Source: an uncultured Haemophilus sp. (lineage in GTDB: Bacteria; Pseudomonadota; Gammaproteobacteria; Enterobacterales; Pasteurellaceae). Taken from it: a DNA stretch of 7,400 nt. Position numbers and translations under genes: made by a program. Shown in pieces: positions 1 to 5,860 of this stretch. The notes below the pieces were generated by a model. That model was not told where the DNA came from and made no database searches. It worked only from the letters and a program-made list of their open reading frames with translations. Each line of letters starts with the position of its first letter. The first letter of the stretch is position 1. Where the stretch lies: NCBI GenBank assembly GCA_902481695.1, contig CABSXY010000094.1, forward strand, positions 1 to 7,400, given 5' to 3'.

Positions 1-2373
1 GTCAGCTTTCACCCATTCTGCGTGGTCGATATTGCTTTCGTTGCCTAAAGCTTTCCATAACTCAAAGCAGATGTGCGGAGTTATTGGGTAAAGCATACGC
101 ACGACTGCGCTTAATGCTTCTGCCATAACAGCACGATCTTGTTCGCTTTCTAATGGTGCACGAGTTAATTTATTCATTAACTCCATCACTGCCGCGATAG
201 CGGTATTGAAAGTCTGACGGCGACCAATGTCATCACTCACTTTCGCGATTGTTTTATGCACATCACGACGAAGTGCTTTTTGGTCTGCAGAAAGTGCGGT
301 CACATCTAAAGCAGTTTTTGCAGGATTTTGACTGTATTCATACACCAAATTCCATACACGACCTAAAAAACGTTTTGCACCTTCAACACCCGATTCTTGC
401 CATTCAAGCGTCATTTCTGCAGGAGACGCGAACATCATGAAGAGACGCACGGTATCTGCACCGTATTTTTCCACCATTTCTTGTGGATCGATACCGTTGT
501 TTTTCGATTTCGACATTTTGGTCATACCGGTATGCACCAATTCACGCCCTTCTGGATCAGTGGCTTTGATGATACGACCTTTTTCATCACGCTCAAGGGT
601 CACTTGCGTTGGGCTTACCCAAATACGCTCGTTGGTTGGACTGGTGTAGTAGAATGCATCGGCTAACACCATGCCTTGGCATAATAATTTTTGTGCTGGC
701 TCATCGCTCGTTACGAAACCTGCATCACGCAATAATTTGTGGAAGAAACGGAAGTAGAGCAAGTGCATGGTCGCGTGTTCGATACCACCGATATATTGAT
801 CCACCGGTAACCAGTAATTAGCTTCATCTTTATCCAACATGCCTTCAGTATAGCTTGGTGAAGTGTAGCGTGCGTAGTACCAAGAAGATTCCATAAAGGT
901 ATCAAAGGTATCGGTTTCTTTTAATGCAGGTTCACCGTTGAAGGTGGTTTTTGCCCAGTTTGGATCCGCTTTAATTGGGCTTTTCACGCCATCCATGACC
1001 ACATCTTCCGGCAGAATAATTGGTAAATCTTCGATTGGTGCCGGTACGGTTTCACCGTTTGGTAAGGTGAGCATTGGAATTGGTGCACCCCAATAACGTT
1101 GACGAGAAACGCCCCAGTCACGTAAACGATAATTAACTTGGCGTTTACCTACGCCTAATTTTTCTAATTTGTCCGCAATACCGTTGAATGCGGCATCAAA
1201 ATCCAAACCATCAAACTCAGCAGAGTTCACTAATTTACCGTGTTCAACAAAAGCTTGTTTGGTTAAATCAATTTCTTCATCTGCAAGCGGTGCGATTACC
1301 TGTTTAATTGGCAAACTGTATTTTTGAGCAAATTCAAAGTCGCGTTGATCATGTGCTGGAACCGCCATAACTGCGCCAGTACCGTAATGCATTAATACAA
1401 AGTTTGCGACCCAAATTGGTAATTTTTCACCGGTTAATGGATGAATAGCGAATAAGCCGGTTGCCATCCCTTTTTTCTCCATAGTGGCAAGGTCTGCTTC
1501 TGCCACTTTGGCATTTTTTGCTTCACGGATGAATTCAGCCAATTGAGGATTTTTTTCTGCCGCTAATTCTGCTAATGGGTGCGCTGCCGCGATACCTAAA
1601 TAGCTCACACCATAGAAAGTATCTGGACGGGTGGTATAAACTGAAACTTTTTCTGCGGTATCCGCCACATCAAACGTAATTTCCACCCCTTCAGAACGGC
1701 CAATCCAGTTACGTTGCATGGTTTTTACCATATCCGGCCATTGTGGTAGTTGATCTAATCCACCTAATAATTGTTCAGCGTAATCAGTGATTTTAATGAA
1801 CCATTGCGGGATTTCTTTTTGTTCGACCGGAGTGTCACAACGCCAGCAGCAACCTTCGTGCACCTGTTCGTTAGCCAATACGGTTTCATCGTTCGGACAC
1901 CAGTTTACAGTGGAGGTTTTTTTGTATACTAAGCCTTTTTTGTAAAGCTCGGTGAAGAACCATTGTTCCCATTTGTAGTATTCCGGACGGCAAGTCGCAA
2001 TTTCGCGATCCCAGTCATAACCAAAGCCCAACATTTTGAGCTGGTTTTTCATGTATTCAATGTTTTCGTAAGTCCATTTTGCGGGCGCGGTTTTATTTTT
2101 AATTGCAGCACCTTCAGCTGGCAAACCGAAAGCATCCCAACCAATTGGCTGTAATACATTTTTGCCATTCATACGTTGATAACGAGAAACCACATCACCG
2201 ATGGTGTAGTTACGCACATGGCCCATGTGTAAACGACCTGATGGGTAAGGGAACATTGAAAGACAGTAATATTTTTCTTTAGACGTATCTTTGATTGCTT
2301 TGAAGACTTTATTTTCAGCCCAATATTGTTGAACTGCAGGTTCAATCAAATCGGGACGGTAATGTTGTTGCAT
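1..2373 (-). CDS. leuS: Leucyl-tRNA synthetase (leucine--tRNA ligase), 3' end outside the window
   Basis: Cytoplasmic class I aminoacyl-tRNA synthetase that activates leucine with ATP and charges tRNA-Leu. I see 791 uninterrupted codons from the start ATG (2371-2373); E. coli LeuS has 860 residues, so about 70 C-terminal residues lie beyond base 1. Landmarks sit at the same positions as in the E. coli enzyme: HMGH signature at 49-52, zinc-domain cysteines C159, C176 and C179, CP1 editing domain with TTRPDT (T252) and HDQRD (D345), KMSKS at 619-623, then the helical anticodon-binding domain. The N-terminus MQQHYRPDLIEPAVQQYW is typical of the family. A good Shine-Dalgarno AAGGTG (2381-2386) lies 7 bases before the ATG, which fixes the start. 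The gene carries an internal uptake signal at 292-300. In E. coli lptE follows leuS; that region is not visible here. Identification is secure. Confidence 0.98.
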   Translation of the reverse strand, partial: MQQHYRPDLIEPAVQQYWAENKVFKAIKDTSKEKYYCLSMFPYPSGRLHMGHVRNYTIGDVVSRYQRMNGKNVLQPIGWDAFGLPAEGAAIKNKTAPAKWTYENIEYMKNQLKMLGFGYDWDREIATCRPEYYKWEQWFFTELYKKGLVYKKTSTVNWCPNDETVLANEQVHEGCCWRCDTPVEQKEIPQWFIKITDYAEQLLGGLDQLPQWPDMVKTMQRNWIGRSEGVEITFDVADTAEKVSVYTTRPDTFYGVSYLGIAAAHPLAELAAEKNPQLAEFIREAKNAKVAEADLATMEKKGMATGLFAIHPLTGEKLPIWVANFVLMHYGTGAVMAVPAHDQRDFEFAQKYSLPIKQVIAPLADEEIDLTKQAFVEHGKLVNSAEFDGLDFDAAFNGIADKLEKLGVGKRQVNYRLRDWGVSRQRYWGAPIPMLTLPNGETVPAPIEDLPIILPEDVVMDGVKSPIKADPNWAKTTFNGEPALKETDTFDTFMESSWYYARYTSPSYTEGMLDKDEANYWLPVDQYIGGIEHATMHLLYFRFFHKLLRDAGFVTSDEPAQKLLCQGMVLADAFYYTSPTNERIWVSPTQVTLERDEKGRIIKATDPEGRELVHTGMTKMSKSKNNGIDPQEMVEKYGADTVRLFMMFASPAEMTLEWQESGVEGAKRFLGRVWNLVYEYSQNPAKTALDVTALSADQKALRRDVHKTIAKVSDDIGRRQTFNTAIAAVMELMNKLTRAPLESEQDRAVMAEALSAVVRMLYPITPHICFELWKALGNESNIDHAEWVKAD
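292..300 (+). repeat. DNA uptake signal sequence (USS) inside leuS
   Basis: Perfect 9-base core AAGTGCGGT of the Haemophilus-type uptake signal, recognised during natural transformation. On the coding strand it reads ACCGCACTT and encodes Thr-Ala-Leu in the C-terminal helical domain of LeuS. The flanking AT tracts are weaker than at the intergenic copies. Confidence 0.85.
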
Positions 2374-2394
2374 AGAAAATCACCTTAAATTTTG

Positions 2395-2403
2395 ACCGCA
2401 CTT
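2395..2403 (-). repeat. DNA uptake signal sequence upstream of leuS
   Basis: Perfect USS core on the minus strand, followed by the expected extension CAAAATTT. The adjoining bases also make a small hairpin, CCGCA-CTT-TGCGG at 2396-2408. It lies in the leuS 5' leader, just upstream of its ribosome-binding site. Confidence 0.88.
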
Positions 2404-2418
2404 TGCGGCATATTTTGC

Positions 2419-2448
2419 TTTATAAAATGTGGTATAGGATAGCGTAAA
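2419..2448 (-). promoter_or_regulatory. Candidate sigma-70 promoter for leuS
   Basis: On the minus strand a -35-like TTTACG (2443-2448) is followed after 18 bases by a -10-like TATAAA (2419-2424). Transcription would start near 2412, giving a leader of about 40 bases before the leuS ATG. The -35 matches 4 of 6 and the -10 matches 5 of 6 consensus bases. It would separate leuS transcription from yggU. Assigned by eye only. Confidence 0.45.
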
Positions 2449-2466
2449 ACGGGGAAAATTGGTAGA

Positions 2467-2475
2467 AAGTGCGGT
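2467..2475 (+). repeat. DNA uptake signal sequence between yggU and leuS
   Basis: Perfect AAGTGCGGT core followed by GATTTTTTT, a good USS extension. It is inverted relative to the copy at 2395-2403; the two 10-base arms (ACCGCACTTT / AAAGTGCGGT) are 62 bases apart. Inverted USS pairs often serve as terminators in Haemophilus, but this spacing is long for that. Confidence 0.88.
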
Positions 2476-2491
2476 GATTTTTTTACTGATT

Positions 2492-2779
2492 TTATAAGAG
2501 ATTTTGAATTTCAGATGGAATTAATTTAGGCGAAGGAATCCAAACTTGTTTATGGCGGTTTAATTCACCTTTTTCTAGAACTATCGAGCTTTTAGGTACT
2601 TTGAATGTTTTACTCAAAAATTTTAGCAAGTGAGCATTGGCTTGACCATCAACAGGCGGTGCGGTGATCGTGATTTTGAGTTCATCATCGTGCAATCCCA
2701 CGATTTGATCTTTACTGGCTTTGGGTTGCAGAATGATTTTAAGACGTAGTCCTTCAGGTGTTTGTTCGATTGCTGACAT
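2492..2779 (-). CDS. yggU: YggU family protein (DUF167 / UPF0235)
   Basis: Small conserved protein of 95 residues and unknown biochemical role. It aligns from end to end with E. coli YggU (about 96 residues), including the hallmarks QPKASKDQIVG (18-28), APPVDGQANAHL (40-51) and EKGELNRHKQV. No signal peptide or membrane segment is present, so it is probably cytoplasmic. The ATG at 2777-2779 gives the family N-terminus MSAI, so I keep it although no clear Shine-Dalgarno precedes it. It lies 77 bases downstream of yggT on the same strand, with a GC-rich hairpin between. The yggT-yggU pairing is also found in E. coli. The family is certain; the function is unknown. Confidence 0.93.
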   Translation of the reverse strand: MSAIEQTPEGLRLKIILQPKASKDQIVGLHDDELKITITAPPVDGQANAHLLKFLSKTFKVPKSSIVLEKGELNRHKQVWIPSPKLIPSEIQNLL

Positions 2780-2809
2780 AACTAAATTTACTTATCACAT
2801 TTACAATAA

Positions 2810-2828
2810 GGGCTGGAAAATCCAGCCC
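2810..2828 (-). terminator. GC-rich hairpin between yggT and yggU, probable terminator or attenuator
   Basis: Perfect 8-bp inverted repeat GGGCTGGA / TCCAGCCC with a 3-base loop. Read on the minus strand, downstream of yggT, it is followed by TTATTGT, a weak uridine tail. It could end the corA-yggT message or only reduce read-through into yggU. On the + strand it is followed by an A-tract, which argues against use in that direction. Confidence 0.5.
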
Positions 2829-2848
2829 GAAAAAATAATATTATTTTG

Positions 2849-2857
2849 ACCGCAATT
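2849..2857 (-). repeat. Degenerate uptake signal at the yggT stop codon
   Basis: ACCGCAATT differs from the USS core complement ACCGCACTT at one base. It touches the yggT stop codon and lies in a small inverted repeat, CCGC (2850-2853) / GCGG (2861-2864). It could be a decayed or minor USS, or chance. Confidence 0.35.
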
Positions 2858-3402
2858 TAAGCGGCAATTGCCCATAAAAGTTTAAAGTAATCGTAAAAGA
2901 GATTATTCAAAAATAATAGGATAATGGCGATCACCATTGGTGAAAAATCAATCATGCCTATAGTTGGTAAAATGCGTTTAATGGGTTTCAATAATGGTTC
3001 GGTAAGTTGATATAACGCATAGAATGCAGGATTATTGCCACGATTAAACCAACTTAAAATTGCACCGGCGATTAACACATAGAAAATTGCCACACCGATA
3101 TTTTTAATTAGTCCTAATATGCCCAATAGTAAGAAGAAACTGAGATTTAATCCGCCAAAGAGAATCGATTTTAGTCCGCAAAGCAAGAAGACTAAAAACA
3201 GTGCCGCCGTTTCCACTTTTTTCACCACAGGAAAAACTTTACGTAATGGTGCAATAACCGGTTGGGTAAATTTCAGCGTAAATTGAGAAATAGGATTGTA
3301 ATAATCCACGTTCGCTAAGGGGAGCCATACGCGTAAAATTAACACTAAACAATACAGATCGATAATCGATCCTAAAAATAATGCAGTTTGGGAAATTTCC
3401 AT
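2857..3402 (-). CDS. yggT: YggT family membrane protein
   Basis: Integral inner-membrane protein of 181 residues (E. coli YggT is about 188). It has the typical two-repeat architecture: repeat 1 at about residues 1-60 with QPVIAPLRKVFP (47-58), and repeat 2 at about 100-170 with EPLLKPIKRILP (135-146). Each repeat pairs a hydrophobic helix with a proline- and base-rich loop. Hydrophobic segments lie near 6-26, 66-98, 101-119 and 154-171. The start is the ATG at 3400-3402, which overlaps the corA stop by one base (TAATG). A TTG nine bases upstream is also open in frame but less likely. GGAAAGG in the last corA codons can act as Shine-Dalgarno, so translational coupling to corA is likely. Relatives have been linked to osmotic tolerance and potassium uptake in E. 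coli and to division or membrane-complex assembly elsewhere; the molecular function is not settled. Confidence 0.93.
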   Translation of the reverse strand: MEISQTALFLGSIIDLYCLVLILRVWLPLANVDYYNPISQFTLKFTQPVIAPLRKVFPVVKKVETAALFLVFLLCGLKSILFGGLNLSFFLLLGILGLIKNIGVAIFYVLIAGAILSWFNRGNNPAFYALYQLTEPLLKPIKRILPTIGMIDFSPMVIAIILLFLNNLFYDYFKLLWAIAA

Positions 3403-4349
3403 TATAACCAACCTTTCCGTTTAAAATAGATATAAGGCGTAAGCGCCGCACCAATCATTAATCCAATAGCCATTGGGTAACCATATTTAAAATGGAGCTC
3501 TGGCATAAATTCAAAGTTCATCCCGTAAGTAGATGCCACAAGTGTTGCCGGTAGGAACATAACCGACACCACCGAGAAGAATTTCATGATTTTATTCTGC
3601 TCGATATTAATATAACCCATTGCCGCCTGCATTAAAAAGTTTACTTTTTGGAATAAAGACTCATTGTGCGGTTGCAAGGATTCGATATCTCGTAAGATTT
3701 CACGAGCTTGTTCCAACTGATTTGCCGGTAAACGTGTTTTACGTACTAAGAAACCCAATGCACGTTGTGTATCCATCAAACACAAACGCACTTTAGAACT
3801 GGTATCTTCTTGTTCTGTTAGGGTATTTAAGGCTTCATTGAAAGCTTCATCTTGCGTACCGTTTAAAATCACACGACTTAATTTTTCTAAATCGGCATAA
3901 ACGTTTTCAATAACATCGGCTAATTGCTCAATTTTGGTCTCAAATAAGTCGAGTAAGACTTCATACGCATTGCATTCCAATAAGCGTTGGCTACGGGAAC
4001 GCATACGATATAAACGGAATGCCGGTAATTCACGATCACGCAGAGTGAATAAACGGCCATCACGAATAGTAAACGCCACGCTTGCGAGGTCAGCGTAGTT
4101 TTCTTCGTCTTCACAATAGAAGAATGAGTGCAAGTGCAAGCCGTCTTCGTCTTCAAAGAAACGTGCGGATGCTTCGATGTCTTCCAATTCGAGGAATGAG
4201 GCGAGACTTTGTCCTAAGCCTTCTTGCAACATTTCACGTTCTTCCCCTGTCGGCTCCAGTAAATCTAACCAAATGGCAGAGCTGAGATCGGCTGGTTCGT
4301 CATCAATACGAAGCAAGCGGGAATCGTTAATGGCAAAAGCGTTAATCAT
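3402..4349 (-). CDS. corA: Magnesium/cobalt transport protein CorA
   Basis: Homopentameric inner-membrane channel for Mg2+ (also Co2+ and Ni2+). The 315 residues match E. coli CorA (316) along the whole length. An acidic N-terminal cytoplasmic domain contains LELEDIEASARFFEDEDGLH and AFTIRDGRLFTLRDRELPAFRLYRMR. A long helix follows (QLEQAREILRDIESL, then QKVNFLMQAAMGYINIEQNK), then two C-terminal membrane helices at about 255-275 and 290-309. The GMN selectivity signature is at 276-278 (YGMNFEFMPEL), and the protein ends in the basic YFKRKGWL. The start ATG at 4347-4349 has a strong AAGGAG 8 bases upstream. The stop shares a base with the yggT start. Upstream is a 314-bp gap rich in inverted repeats, which could be a regulatory leader. 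Identification is very secure. Confidence 0.98.
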   Translation of the reverse strand: MINAFAINDSRLLRIDDEPADLSSAIWLDLLEPTGEEREMLQEGLGQSLASFLELEDIEASARFFEDEDGLHLHSFFYCEDEENYADLASVAFTIRDGRLFTLRDRELPAFRLYRMRSRSQRLLECNAYEVLLDLFETKIEQLADVIENVYADLEKLSRVILNGTQDEAFNEALNTLTEQEDTSSKVRLCLMDTQRALGFLVRKTRLPANQLEQAREILRDIESLQPHNESLFQKVNFLMQAAMGYINIEQNKIMKFFSVVSVMFLPATLVASTYGMNFEFMPELHFKYGYPMAIGLMIGAALTPYIYFKRKGWL

Positions 4350-4368
4350 TGGTCATACTCCTTTTGGG

Positions 4369-4374
4369 ATTATG
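4369..4374 (-). promoter_or_regulatory. Candidate -10 element close to corA
   Basis: On the minus strand CATAAT matches 5 of 6 consensus -10 bases and would start transcription only about 15 bases before the corA Shine-Dalgarno. The region 17 bases upstream is a T-tract with no recognisable -35, so support is weak. If used, it would give a short corA message without the structured region at 4478-4660. Confidence 0.25.
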
Positions 4375-4424
4375 AAGATCCAACTGTGAACAAAAAAAGA
4401 TCAAACGAAATTGGCACTAGAGAA

Positions 4425-4433
4425 AAGTGCGGT
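4425..4433 (+). repeat. DNA uptake signal sequence between corA and yajG
   Basis: Perfect AAGTGCGGT core with a textbook extension CAAATTTTT and a second AT tract about one helical turn later. Its first bases also take part in a short hairpin, GCACT (4414-4418) / AGTGC (4426-4430). Confidence 0.88.
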
Positions 4434-4477
4434 CAAATTTTTGTATGTTTTAAAAATGGGTTTCGTTCGATAAAAGA

Positions 4478-4660
4478 TGCCGAAGAAAGGTAAATTGATT
4501 ACCAGCGAACTCTCGCTGATAAGAGGCGAGAGTCTAAAGCGATATTCGGTATCGACTATGACTGTCCAAAGTGTGTGTCCTTCTCGTTAAAAAATCGGTC
4601 GAATGTTACGCTTGAAAGGCGTATTCGTCAAGTGATTATTGAAAAGGACACGGCACTTTT
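4478..4660. ncRNA. Candidate structured RNA in the corA-yajG gap, family not recognised
   Basis: This stretch has no convincing gene but at least five inverted repeats in 183 bases. They are GGTAA/TTACC (4489-4503); ACTCTCGC/GCGAGAGT (4509-4533, 8 bp); CGATA/TATCG (4540-4554); TACGCT/GGCGTA (4607-4623), flanked by CGAA/TTCG (4600-4627); and a long-range stem pairing 4568-4585 with 4641-4659. That stem has one mismatch and one bulge, and it encloses the previous hairpin. The last arm runs into TTTTT (4657-4661), as at a terminator on the + strand. Several wobble pairs (T4612-G4618, T4574-G4652) also favour the + strand. On the minus strand the same DNA would be the leader of corA or the tail of yajG. 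I do not recognise 6S, GcvB, a riboswitch class or an M-box. The structure was drawn by hand and no folding energy was calculated. Confidence 0.35.
4589..4627 (-). terminator. Possible terminator downstream of yajG
   Basis: Reading leftwards from yajG, the hairpin at 4600-4627 (CGAA-TACGCC arm against GGCGTA-type arm with a 3-base bulge) is followed by ACCGA and then six T residues (4594-4589). The five-base gap between stem and T-tract is not ideal. It could end the yajG message and leave corA to a separate promoter. Confidence 0.3.
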
Positions 4661-4663
4661 TAA

Positions 4664-5263
4664 TTAATTGGTATATTGATTAATTGCGTTAGTAACTTCT
4701 TGATCTTGATAAATATTATTAACAATATCTTTGAAGGTTTCGCCTAACACTTTTTGAATTTCATCATTGCTCGCATTAAATGCGCCAGACTGTGAGCGGG
4801 TTGCATTAAAGGTTTTGTTGTATTGTCCGCGTGGACCTTGTACATAAACAACTGCTTGGATTTTGCTGTTCAAGGTATAACGTAAATTACCTTGATCTAC
4901 GTGAGTGTTGAATTCTTTCACTTCAACGGTTACACCTGCATTCGCATTATTAGCTTGTCCAATACGGAAACCTTTACTGACTAAATTTTGTTGCATCACT
5001 TGTTGGAAAAGTTGAGTAACGCTTGGTGAGGCATTTAATTTAATTAGCTCGCCTGATTTAGTATAAGTTGCAATTTCTTGTTGCGGACGAGAATCGCGAG
5101 TATTGACTGTTACCACTGCTGATTGGTTAATATTCATTGATGCAGTTGGCGATTGAGGGGTAAAAGTTAAGGTATTAGATTGCGCTTGGCAACCCGCTAA
5201 AAATAATGTCGCAGCGGCCAACGTCATTGTTGATAATGCTTTGATTTTGTTTGTTACTTTCAT
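4664..5263 (-). CDS. yajG: YajG family lipoprotein
   Basis: Predicted lipoprotein of 199 residues (E. coli YajG is 192). The N-terminus is a lipoprotein signal peptide: basic MKVTNKIK, a hydrophobic stretch, and lipobox LAGC with the lipidated cysteine at 25. Gln at +2 favours sorting to the outer membrane. The mature part matches the YajG family (Pfam Lipoprotein_16) in overall pattern, including VEVKEFNTHVDQGNLRYTLN and the Ser/Ala/Asn-rich SGAFNASNDEIQ segment near the C-terminus. The start ATG at 5261-5263 has a GAGGAA Shine-Dalgarno a few bases upstream. It diverges from bolA across 84 bases, the same arrangement as in E. coli, which strengthens both calls. The molecular role of YajG is not established. 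A hairpin-rich gap separates it from corA. Confidence 0.9.
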   Translation of the reverse strand: MKVTNKIKALSTMTLAAATLFLAGCQAQSNTLTFTPQSPTASMNINQSAVVTVNTRDSRPQQEIATYTKSGELIKLNASPSVTQLFQQVMQQNLVSKGFRIGQANNANAGVTVEVKEFNTHVDQGNLRYTLNSKIQAVVYVQGPRGQYNKTFNATRSQSGAFNASNDEIQKVLGETFKDIVNNIYQDQEVTNAINQYTN

Positions 5264-5273
5264 AATTTCCTCA

Positions 5274-5300
5274 TTGAATTAGGTTAATTTGTGTTATTCT
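5274..5300 (+). promoter_or_regulatory. Candidate bolA promoter in the yajG-bolA divergent region
   Basis: TTGAAT (5274-5279) and TATTCT (5295-5300) are spaced by 15 bases, slightly short, but the -10 is preceded by TGT, giving an extended -10 that can compensate. The start would fall near 5307, about 40 bases before the bolA ATG. I could not pick out a convincing yajG promoter on the other strand, and I do not see the E. coli bolA gearbox -10. Confidence 0.35.
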
Positions 5301-5347
5301 TACAAACTTAACGCTGAATGTATAGCAAAAAGTTAGGGAGTTTATTT

Positions 5348-5659
5348 ATGTCAAAACAGCAAGAATTATTAGAGAGAATTCAAGCCGAATTTCAACCGCA
5401 CTTTGCGACTGTAGAAAATGAAAGTCATATGCACAGTTCTGGCCGTGGAGCCGATTCTCATTTTAAGTTGGTGATCGTAAGTGATGCTTTTGAAGGTATG
5501 CGTAAAGTACAACGCCACCAAAAACTTTACCAACTTTTTGCTGATGATTTAAAAAATGGCATTCACGCATTAGCTCTTCATCTTTATACAAAAAGCGAAT
5601 GGGAGAGCCTAGGTGAAGCATTTCCAAAATCACCAAACTGTTTGGGTGTTGGACAGTAA
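5348..5659 (+). CDS. bolA: BolA family protein (stress morphogene / iron-sulfur trafficking partner)
   Basis: Protein of 103 residues (E. coli BolA is 105). It shows the BolA fold signature: IQAEFQPHFATVENES, then SHFKLVIVSDAFEGMRKVQRHQKLYQLFADDL (residues 37-68), then HALALHLYTKSEW (73-85) with the conserved histidine at 78. Family members act as transcription factors controlling cell shape and envelope genes under stress. They also bind monothiol glutaredoxins through a shared [2Fe-2S] cluster in which the C-terminal histidine is a ligand. The chosen start, 5348, follows GGGAG by 8 bases and gives the usual family length. An in-frame ATG at 5318 would add ten residues but has no Shine-Dalgarno and precedes the one used. 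An uptake signal lies inside the gene (5395-5403). A strong terminator follows 40 bases after the stop, so the gene is probably monocistronic. Confidence 0.95.
   Translation: MSKQQELLERIQAEFQPHFATVENESHMHSSGRGADSHFKLVIVSDAFEGMRKVQRHQKLYQLFADDLKNGIHALALHLYTKSEWESLGEAFPKSPNCLGVGQ
5395..5403 (-). repeat. DNA uptake signal sequence inside bolA
   Basis: Perfect ACCGCACTT on the + strand, so the core reads AAGTGCGGT on the minus strand with AT-rich extension TTGAAATTC. It spans the codons for Gln-Pro-His-Phe near residues 16-19 of BolA. Same element as the other four perfect copies. Confidence 0.85.
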
Positions 5660-5699
5660 GTATTCCCTTACGTTCCGTCTATTCTATTTTCATCTCTAC

Positions 5700-5734
5700 A
5701 AAAAGGGAGAAGGCGAGTGCCCTTCTCTCTTTTT
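5700..5734 (+). terminator. Rho-independent terminator of bolA
   Basis: A 14-base arm at 5700-5713 (AAAAAGGGAGAAGG) pairs with 5721-5734 (CCTTCTCTCTTTTT) through one G-U wobble and a 7-base loop, and ends in a T-tract continuing ATTTT. It lies 40 bases past the bolA stop and separates bolA from nqrA. Because A and T tracts flank the stem it could work both ways, but no gene approaches from the right. Confidence 0.88.
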
Positions 5735-5781
5735 ATTTTAAAATCATTTTGTTCGTCTTCTTGATAAACGTTGGTTTAGAA

Positions 5782-5802
5782 ATATTCACAAATATTTCAC
5801 AA
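5782..5802 (+). repeat. Tandem direct repeat, about 11-bp period
   Basis: ATATTCACAA is followed directly by ATATTTCACAA, differing by one inserted T. The period is one helical turn, as with side-by-side binding of a regulator on one DNA face. No regulator consensus is recognised. Confidence 0.45.
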
Positions 5803-5824
5803 AAAGTAAGGGTATAAAGTGGCA

Positions 5825-5860
5825 TAAAAGCCCAATTTTCGATAGAATGGGGCGCTTTTA
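5825..5860 (+). terminator. Bulged hairpin with T-rich tail, second terminator or leader element
   Basis: TAAAAGC-CC (5825-5833) pairs with GG-GCTTTTA (5851-5860) with one bulged C, and an inner ATTTT/AGAAT stem can form in the loop. The tail reads ATTTTCG. It could be a backup bolA terminator, or part of an nqrA leader that attenuates transcription. Confidence 0.35.

Noticed and set aside
397..666. Long open frames on the + strand opposite leuS
   Set aside because: They lie antisense to a certain gene, have no family features or ribosome-binding sites, and arise from leuS codon use.
3403..3411. TTG start for yggT nine bases upstream of the ATG
   Set aside because: The ATG at 3400-3402 forms a classic TAATG junction with corA and starts a normal family N-terminus; the TTG would only lengthen the overlap.
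4477..4590. 37-codon open frame on the + strand (begins MPKKGKLITSE)
   Set aside because: No Shine-Dalgarno and no recognised family, and it is threaded through several inverted repeats, which suits RNA structure better than coding. Comparison of synonymous and non-synonymous changes in relatives would settle it.
4587..4631. 14-residue minus-strand leader peptide from TTG (LTNTPFKRNIRPIF), reminiscent of Mg2+ transporter leader peptides
   Set aside because: Non-ATG start without a ribosome-binding site, far from corA, and no conserved proline cluster; too weak to claim.
5318..5347. Upstream in-frame ATG for bolA
   Set aside because: It adds ten non-conserved residues, has no Shine-Dalgarno, and the downstream ATG with GGGAG gives the usual BolA length.
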